DNA of 64,000 nt. Source: Ricinus communis (lineage: Eukaryota; Streptophyta; Magnoliopsida; Malpighiales; Euphorbiaceae). The notes under the pieces were generated by a model. The model worked only from the letters and a program-made list of their open reading frames with translations. It was not told the origin of the DNA and made no database searches. The translations under genes were made by a program, and so were the position numbers. Positions 51,193 through 64,000 of the stretch are shown in pieces; position 1 is the first letter of the stretch; every line of letters starts with the position of its first letter. Location of the stretch: the NCBI RefSeq assembly GCF_019578655.1, contig NC_063265.1:21562285-21626284 (forward strand), in the 5' to 3' direction.

Positions 51193-51537
51193 CTAAATGG
51201 TTGGTAGTGTACAAAAATAACAGCTTACACTATATAATGTAAAACTAGTGTTTGGATTGACATAACAACCAAACCTAAAAATTCTGCTTCTTTTATTAAG
51301 GATAGTTTCTATTGAACTAACACCAATTCCAGCACTTGAAGAAACACTCCTAACATCACTTGAAGAAACACTCCTATCAACGATTGAACTTCCAACACCC
51401 CTACTACCACTTATATTGCGTCTTCTAATACTCCTACTAGCACTTGTACTTTCTGAAGTAGCACCTCTACTAGGATTTGGTGACACATCTGAAGTCCCAA
51501 CATTCCCACTAGTCTGTGCAATATGTAAAATTGGCAA
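51193..51537 (-). pseudogene. Low-complexity Ser-rich ORF, possibly a MULE transposase tail
   Basis: A 114-codon minus-strand frame rich in Ser, Arg, Gly and Val with short internal repeats (SSDVRSVSSS). It ends in GIGVSSIETILNKRSRIFRF and GCYVNPNTSFT. MULE-like proteins commonly end in a Ser/Thr-rich tail followed by a short aromatic motif, and a GRF gene lies next door, so a transposase C-terminus is plausible. Upstream sequence that should hold the rest of the transposase is instead Athila-like gag. No catalytic domain is present, so this is only a suggestion. Confidence 0.3.
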
Positions 51538-51599
51538 TTATAATTTTTTACATATATCAAATAAAAAACGCAAGAGTTCAAAATTTTATTATACCTCTG

Positions 51600-53098
51600 T
51601 TGCATTCAAAATTTCTCAAGCCTAAGATTAAGCTCTACTTTTTCTTCATTTTGCATGCTCTCCTTATTGATTAGCACTAATCCATCATTTTTAAGTGTAC
51701 CTGCATAAGAAGAAGAATTCTTTTCAGTTTTCATAGCAATATTATCGACAATCTCACCTCTTTTAATAGTAGTAATGGAATTAGCTTGTTCAGGTTGACT
51801 TGATAGTTTCTCTTTATTGAGCTCTTCAAAAATTTGTGCCATTTGAGCTTGTAAGCATTTCATTGAAGCCTTAATAGAATTTGTCTTTTTCGCATTTCTC
51901 TCCATCCTATCATGGAAGCCATCATAAATGATTGAAGTATTTCTTTCAAACTTGGCTTTCTTTATTCATTAGATCGAAGAGTTTGATCTTGATCTTGAAA
52001 GAAAAGATTGGAGTCCTTTTGGAATTGAGAATATTGAACTTGATTTCGATTCTCAATAATTATGGTGGGTTTTGGGCATTGTATTTCCAAGAAGAATTTG
52101 GATGGTTTCTCCAATCTGTGTTATATATGTTGGAATAAGGGTCATTCAAAGGATGTATGAGTTGGTAAGAATCCATCAAATTTGTTTGGTCATACATATT
52201 TTCTCTGTAATTATTAAAAGATGAACAAACATTAGTATCATGACCATAAATACCATAATACCACATACCTCATTGTTTGGTGAGTTTTTTTGTTGAAGTA
52301 AGCATATTAACTTGCTTAGTCAATTCAGCCAATTGCATGGCCATCTCACTACTAGCTACTACTTCGTTTACTTCTACTCTTTTTGTCCTCACACTCTTTT
52401 ATCGAGAATTGGCTCCTAACACCTCAAAGATAACATAAACTTCATCAGCTATCCTTTTTAACATAACACCCCCAGCTGCATTATCAACCATACATTAATA
52501 TTTTTGTGTCAACCCATCATAAAATAATTTGTTGATTATTAGGAGTGGGAATCCATAGTGTGGGCATTACAATAAAAGTGATTTAAAGCGATCCCATGCT
52601 TCATGAAAAGATTCAGCATTCTTTTGATAAAAATTAGAAATTTCAAGTCTCAATTCTTTGGTCATTTGATGTAAACAAAATCTACTCATAAACTTCTGAT
52701 AAACTTCATCCCAAGTTCTTAAAAAATTAGGAGGCAAGATTATTAACCAAGCCCTTATTCTTTCTTTCAATGAACAAAGGAAACACATCATTCTTAGTTG
52801 ATCTTCATTTAATCCAGATAATAGGAAAGTATGAATTATAACATAAAATTCTCTAATGAATATTAATGCATCTTCACTGGGCAATACCATAAAATGAAGG
52901 AAGCATATTAAAATGAATGTTCTTTAGTTCATAATTCCTAGATGCATCACCTAGAACTATGCATGAAGTAATATTACTAATTATAGGCCGTGCATAATTT
53001 TTCATAGCCATTGGTCTTTCAGCTCATTTTTCTCTTAGTGGGTTTGCCATGATATAAACTTCTTTTGATTCTTCTTCTAGTTGTTTCTTGCTAGGCAT
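51600..53098 (-). pseudogene. Athila-like Ty3/gypsy gag, degraded
   Basis: The ATG at 53098-53096 opens MPSKKQLEEESKEV. Later text includes NYELKNIHFNMLPSFYG, then after a frameshift near 52895 the retrotransposon gag domain: FYVIIHTFLLSGLNEDQLRM, KERIRAWLIILPPNFLRTWD, YQKFMSRF, EISNFYQKNAESFHEAWDRF (52890-52567). Further on come YYGIYGHDTNVC, where the first cysteine of the CCHC knuckle is lost (about 52260), and QAQMAQIFEELNKEK (about 51850). This order is that of Athila-group gag. Several stops and shifts make it inactive. Protease and pol, expected at lower coordinates, are absent, so the element is truncated. Confidence 0.8.
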
Positions 53099-53301
53099 AC
53101 AAAAAAAAAAATTATATTAAAAAAAACTTAAAAATAAAATTTACAAACAAAACAAAAACACATAAACAATATAAATCACAAAATATAAAACAAACAAACA
53201 AAACAAAAGGATATAAACAAAATAAATCATAAAATATAAAGCAAACTAACAAACTCAGAACACTTTTGATAATCAATTAATATAATAAACTTGAACATAG
53301 T

Positions 53302-53319
53302 TCCCCAGCAACGGCGCCA
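53302..53319 (-). other. Primer binding site complementary to tRNA-Asp
   Basis: The minus strand reads TGGCGCCGTTGCTGGGGA, which is complementary (one mismatch) to the 3' end of plant tRNA-Asp. Athila-group elements use this primer, matching the gag found 200 bases downstream. Confidence 0.85.
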
Positions 53320-53324
53320 ACACT

Positions 53325-54430
53325 TGATACGTCTTTTTTAGTACTCGCAACTGCACGAACCGTTCCTATAGTAAGGGTAAGTTCACCATGAGGTCGATCT
53401 CTCAAGGAACTATGAGGCCACTTATTATAAAAACTAATTATCAACATAAAATAATAAAAGTAAATCTAAACACTCTAAATCAGTATGTTGAGAGAATAAT
53501 ATTCATAAAATAAAGTAACTAAATAATAATTAAACATGCAATGCAAATGCAAATGCTTATGATCTAAAACTATATGCTAAAGATAGTATTTAGTCTAGCC
53601 AATTACTTAGTAATCTCCTTATTTTACTTTAAGCCTAGATCTAATGAATAAGATGGTGATGTGCATTTTCCCTAAGTCACTCTAGCTAATGATGTAACCT
53701 AGGTTTCTTATACCAACATAGATTAAAGTAAAGATGATGTTTCCAATACTTTTAATCTAAAGATTTTCATAACAAATATTACTACTAGATTGATATGATG
53801 GTCAACCAATAATAATAGATGAAACTAATAAATATGCGAAGGTAAAGAAATCATTTATTAAATAAATAAATAATAAGATTCATACAAAAGTAAAAAGGCT
53901 AAACTAAACACTTATAAAAACTAGCCTAACATATTTAACCCAACGATCATGGTATTAAATAGAAAGATATAAAATAAGACTAAAAATTAAAGCTCTCTCT
54001 AGATCCGTGATTCTTTAAGTAGGAAGAAGATTAGTCCTCACTCTCTACTTCTTGAAAAGCTCCTTAGATCTTAAAAAGAGTAACGAAAACTAAGACTAAA
54101 TGTTTATAAAGAATTGTAGAGAATTATGGAGAGAATAATGGTGGACAGGTGTAGAGAGCATATAGGAGAAAACTCTCCTCCAGAATTAGGTTTGCAAAGA
54201 TATATATAGAGGAAAGTCTTCTAAATAAATCTCCCTAGAGATGTATACCTAATATAAGTCTATCTAATAAATAAGACTTTAACTATCTTTATCTCCACAA
54301 AATATTATCTGATAAATAGCTCTTAATATAAATCCTAATAATTATACAAAATGACTAAATTATCCCTTGAACATGCATCTTAATCTTGGGCATTGACATG
54401 AATATATGTCCAATTAAGTTTTTTTTTTTA
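53325..54430 (-). mobile_element. LTR of the Athila-like element
   Basis: Begins TGATACGTC a few bases beyond the primer site. About 1.1 kb is non-coding. In minus orientation a TATATATA box (54201-54208) is followed by a leader with CTTTGCAAACCTAATTCTGG, as expected for the LTR promoter. The outer boundary is approximate, since the partner LTR was not found. Confidence 0.55.
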
Positions 54431-55069
54431 ATTTTTAGTTCTATATTTTTCTCTTTTGGCTAATATTATTTGAAAATAGACAATTAAACTTAAGTGAGAT
54501 AAAAATACATATTTTTACCATATTATATATAGAAATATATCATTAAAACTCTAAAGTACCCTTAAATATCTACGTATAATTTGAACCGATCAGTAATATA
54601 ACTAAATTACTTTTTAATAAAAAGAAAACATAATTTTTAAAGGAAGTCTTTCAATACAAAATAGAATCTTCAATGGTTTTGTGATAGACACTCTACACCA
54701 TGTCTATAAACCAACTAAAATTCGAAGCAGGGAAGAATTGTCGTTCCCACTAACGATACAAAAGAAGTTTTATGATATGATTACTGAATGACCGAAGATT
54801 TAATTTTAATAATAAATCCACTAGTCAATACTCTAAACTACATGAATTTGCGATTAGCTGAATGAAGACAGAACAACGAGGTTCTCATGGGGACCCATAT
54901 TGTCAATTTCTCAGAAGCCATAACTCTCTTTCTAATTCTCTCCTCAACTTTTTCAAACACAGCCACCTCTCACCCTTTTGATTTTCTTTTTGTGCAACCC
55001 AAATACCATTTGCCCATGAACAGCTATCTCCCACAACTACAACTTTGATTAGTATCATCACCATGCCAT
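54431..55069. other. Intergenic DNA and promoter side of OSR copy 2
   Basis: AT-rich up to about 54880. From 54900 to 55060 there is a pyrimidine-rich tract (CTCTCCTCAACTTTTTCAAA) that probably belongs to the OSR copy 2 leader or promoter. No separate gene. Confidence 0.5.
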
Positions 55070-55123
55070 GATCATGATCATGATCATGGTCAAGATCAGG
55101 ATCAGGATCAGGATCACGATCAT
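55070..55123 (+). repeat. GATC hexamer array (nine 6-bp units)
   Basis: GATC stands at 55070, 55076, 55082, 55094, 55100, 55106, 55112 and 55118, with GGTC at 55088, each followed by AT, AG, AA or AC. In one plus-strand frame it reads Asp-His and Asp-Gln repeats, but there is no ATG before it in that frame. It ends 80 bases before the OSR copy 2 ATG, so it is probably in its 5' leader or proximal promoter. Confidence 0.85.
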
Positions 55124-55139
55124 TTAGACCATCGTACGT

Positions 55140-55204
55140 ATGAAGTACTTTTCAGGAAGGATGGCATGTTTCTTTGTAGTACTTTCCTTGTAATGAAATA
55201 TTGA
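55140..55204 (+). promoter_or_regulatory. Two chained uORFs in front of OSR copy 2
   Basis: uORF1, 55140-55193, encodes MKYFSGRMACFFVVLSL and stops at TAA. uORF2, 55193-55204, encodes MKY; its ATG shares the last A of that stop (TAATG). The stop of uORF2 shares its A with the main ATG (TGATG, 55202-55206). The three ORFs therefore follow with one-base overlaps in different frames, an arrangement that would favour reinitiation at the OSR start if the transcript begins upstream of 55140. Confidence 0.5.
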
Positions 55205-55392
55205 TGTTGAGATCGGTTATTGTGATGATTCTGTTAGCTCTTTCTCTGCTGCTGCTACCAGTGGTGCTGCCACCACTATCGCCGCCGCCGTTGTTGTTCT
55301 TGTTCATTCCAGTTTTTATTATGAGCCTTCTCATTTTCTTGGCCTTGTCCCCATCTCATGAACCCCATATTGCTGTCATCACTACTGTTTGA
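55204..55392 (+). CDS. OSR: ORGAN SIZE RELATED (OSR)/ARGOS-family protein, copy 2
   Basis: A 62-residue single-exon ORF. Residues 5-22 form a hydrophobic helix ending LPVVL, residues 23-29 read PPLSPPP, and residues 30-48 form the second helix. This is the OSR domain, the same length and fold plan as copy 1, with about half of the residues identical and the closest match in IVM, LPxVLPPL and SxLIFLA. The predicted role is growth promotion and reduced ethylene response from the ER membrane, by family knowledge. The ATG at 55204 overlaps the stop of a uORF. The C-terminal tail (SHEPHIAVITTV) differs from copy 1. Ser26 replaces a proline of the canonical PPLPPPP loop. Same strand as copy 1, 41 kb apart, consistent with an old dispersed tandem duplication. 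Confidence 0.8.
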   Translation: MLRSVIVMILLALSLLLLPVVLPPLSPPPLLFLFIPVFIMSLLIFLALSPSHEPHIAVITTV

Positions 55393-62061
<6,669 letters not shown>

Positions 62062-62166
62062 ACTCGGACCGAATCTTTTTTTGTTTTATGCCCCCTAAAG
62101 TTATATTGACAATTTCAAAAAATTGTTCATACTATGAGCATAGTATGCTGGTGGTCGGGCAAATGC

Positions 62167-62239
62167 GCCCCCATCGTCTAGTGGTTCAGGACATCTCTCT
62201 TTCAAGGAGGCAGCGGGGATTCGACTTCCCCTAGGGGTA
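62167..62239 (+). tRNA. trnE-UUC: Plastid-derived trnE-UUC copy (probable pseudogene)
   Basis: A 73-base match to the chloroplast tRNA-Glu gene, with TTC anticodon in CTCTTTCAAG, T-arm GGGGATTCGACTTCCCC and discriminator A. One change (A at 62234) puts a C-A mismatch in the acceptor stem opposite the sixth base. It is embedded in the plastid insertion, preceded by the spacer stem CATACTATG-AG-CATAGTATG (62129-62148). It is unlikely to serve nuclear translation. Confidence 0.85.
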
Positions 62240-62298
62240 GGGTATTACGAAAGGAAGTTGATCATGGATTCTTAATAAGTCTGGAATTGATTCTTCCT

Positions 62299-62309
62299 GG
62301 GTCGATGCC
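62299..62309 (+). pseudogene. trnY-GUA: First 11 bases of plastid trnY-GUA
   Basis: GGGTCGATGCC, preceded by the normal plastid trnE-trnY spacer, then an abrupt switch to AT-rich nuclear DNA. This marks the right edge of the chloroplast insertion. Confidence 0.7.
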
Positions 62310-64000
62310 TAATTTAATTATATGATATCAATTTCAAATAAGTCATTATTAATAAGTATTTATAAGGATAATAATATCTAAATAATAAAAAAATTAAATC
62401 AACTATCAACTAATAAGAAAAAAAAAACTCTAAAATAGAGCTGATACAATCAGCAGCTGATTGAGACTAAATCAGTTATCAACTGTTGTTTCTTAAGTTT
62501 TTACCAAACACTTTAATATAGCTACTGAGTAAAAAATAATTATCAACTGCATCAAAATTCTTAACCAAGTATTTTCTAAAATTAAAATTGTCTATTGTTT
62601 AAATCTCACTAAGAATAAACTCCCCAACTGCTAAGAAACAAAGATGCATTACCTAGATATTTAGCTCATGATATAGAATACTATGAACTTGTAATATGTT
62701 AGTACTTTCTTCTTTAAAAGATAATTATCCTAATTCTTTTTAAAGAGATGTTGATAATTTTTTGAAATTTCTAACAATTGTAATTTATATCAGCTTTAAA
62801 TTAGAGTTTTTTTATAAACAGCTCTATTAATTTAAATATAATAACTAAATTATTTCTATTTATTTTTAAAATTCTAAACTAGAAAACTTAAAAATATCAT
62901 CTCCTCTCTTTGTTTTTAGAAAAAGAATTTTTCAAAAGATAAAAGATAAATGCAAAAGAAATAACTCTAAAATATTTGAAAATAAACTATTGCTATATAT
63001 GTCTTCTAATTATTCCACTCAATATTTCTTATTATTATATTTACTTTTATTTTTTTATTAGTATCATCTATGCTTTTATAAAAATAAATTTAAAATGATA
63101 ATCTTATCTATTAATTACATGTTATATTATATTTAAAAACTCTTTATTAAATGGAATAACAAATGTGATACTTTCATTAAAAAAACAATTAACTGACACC
63201 TATATTGGTATAAACAATAATAATTATTGAATATTTTATCAAATATAATTATTAATCAGCTATTAATTATTAGCTACCATATATCATATATCAGCTGTTA
63301 GAAATAGCTACCGAGTACCGGCTACTGCAACAGCTTAATTAAAAAAGTCTTTCCTAGTTAATGATGGAACTCACTTCTATAAATATTAAATAGTCTATAA
63401 TGTTTGAGAGACTAAATTTAATTTTTTTAATACTAAATTTAAGACATAACTCCATACTTAACTTAAAATTAATTTGAATATCTCAAACAGGTACAATATT
63501 GCACTAAAATATGTACGGATGCAATCGATATTATGTACGGATTATACATGGAATTATATTTCAGTTGGCTAGAAGTCCATTGGGAGACTTTTCAACCTGA
63601 TGCTAATTAAAGGAAAGTAATAAGGATAATATATCCAATTAATTAAGGATAAAAATTCATTTCTATTTACCGGAAAGGTAAAACGGATTAAGTAGCAAAT
63701 TGCCCTCTGAATTTGTTCGCTAAATCTAAATCACTCCAAATTAACTTTTTTAGCTAAATTACCCAATACATTTGCAAAATTAGTCGATAAGCCCCACATT
63801 CAAGACAGTGTATTACACATACTTTCGAAGGCAAGTGAATTATATTAGGAACAATTAAAATATTAATACAATTTTTTTGTTCTTTTCTCTCTTTTTTAGC
63901 TACAATGCTTGATAATTTTCTTCACATTCGAATGCAAAACTATATAAAAGAAAATTTGTCTTCCTCATTTATTAATTATTTTTATTGTCTTTATCATTTA
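62310..64000. other. AT-rich intergenic DNA with MITE-like phrases
   Basis: No gene is visible. CAGCAGCTGATTGAGACTAA and AGTTATCAACTGTTG (62450-62490), TTTACCAAACAC (62500) and AGCTGTTAGAAATAGCTACC (63293) are typical of hAT-type MITE ends in plants. Boundaries could not be set. A transposon-like phrase (TTGCCCTCTGAATTTGTTCG) lies near 63700. Confidence 0.5.

Noticed and set aside
62167..62239. Functional nuclear tRNA-Glu gene
   Set aside because: It is a plastid-type trnE inside a decayed chloroplast insertion, with an acceptor-stem mismatch.

Overview
This window is nuclear DNA from a flowering plant, most likely a eudicot. It is very AT-rich, has long (TA)n tracts and almost no intact long reading frames. 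It is filled with decayed plant transposons (Ty1/copia, Ty3/gypsy Athila-like, a MULE, hAT, LINE, tRNA-derived SINE) and carries insertions of chloroplast DNA. The species cannot be fixed from sequence alone.

Only two entries look like working host genes. They are small single-exon ORFs on the + strand, 62 residues each, 41 kb apart (13740-13928 and 55204-55392). Both have the OSR/ARGOS signature: two hydrophobic helices joined by a proline loop of the LPxVLPPLxPPP type. Family members are ER-membrane proteins that promote organ growth and dampen ethylene signalling. Both ORFs have short upstream ORFs; in the second copy two uORFs are chained to the main ATG by one-base stop/start overlaps.

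Layout. 1-1700: end of a minus-strand LTR retrotransposon (gag-like remnant, tRNA-Met-type primer site, LTR). 2525-3630: non-autonomous inverted-repeat element. 4626-10304: an almost complete Mutator-like element (MULE) with ~200-bp inverted termini, a 9-bp target duplication and a decayed transposase. 13.4-14.2 kb: OSR copy 1. 14943-15290: LINE fragment. 18765-19915: six-unit ~190-bp tandem array. 21644-22316: hAT element. 22.3-26.6 kb: threefold tandem duplication of a block carrying a second, nested hAT element; copy 1 is interrupted by a solo-LTR-like insert. 27.0-30.6 kb: LTR remnants with clusters of GAGCCGA/TCGGCTC palindromes. 33317-33856: MITE. 35.1-37.3 kb: inverted-repeat element with an organelle-derived patch (plastid rps11). 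38060-42380: complete but dead Ty1/copia element with two LTRs and AAATT target duplications. 45.16-45.23 kb: tRNA-like SINE. 46.9-49.2 kb: two AT-rich inverted-repeat elements. 50.0-50.5 kb: GRF zinc-finger pseudogene. 51.6-54.4 kb: Athila-like gag, tRNA-Asp primer site and LTR on the minus strand. 55.0-55.4 kb: OSR copy 2 behind a GATC hexamer array. 61.79-62.31 kb: chloroplast mosaic joining rbcL, ycf2 and trnE/trnY pieces. Remaining stretches are AT-rich intergenic DNA with no recognisable gene.

No unknown multi-gene system was found. The points most worth checking are the uORF arrangement of the OSR pair, the triplicated nested hAT block, the 190-bp array and the two organelle-DNA insertions.
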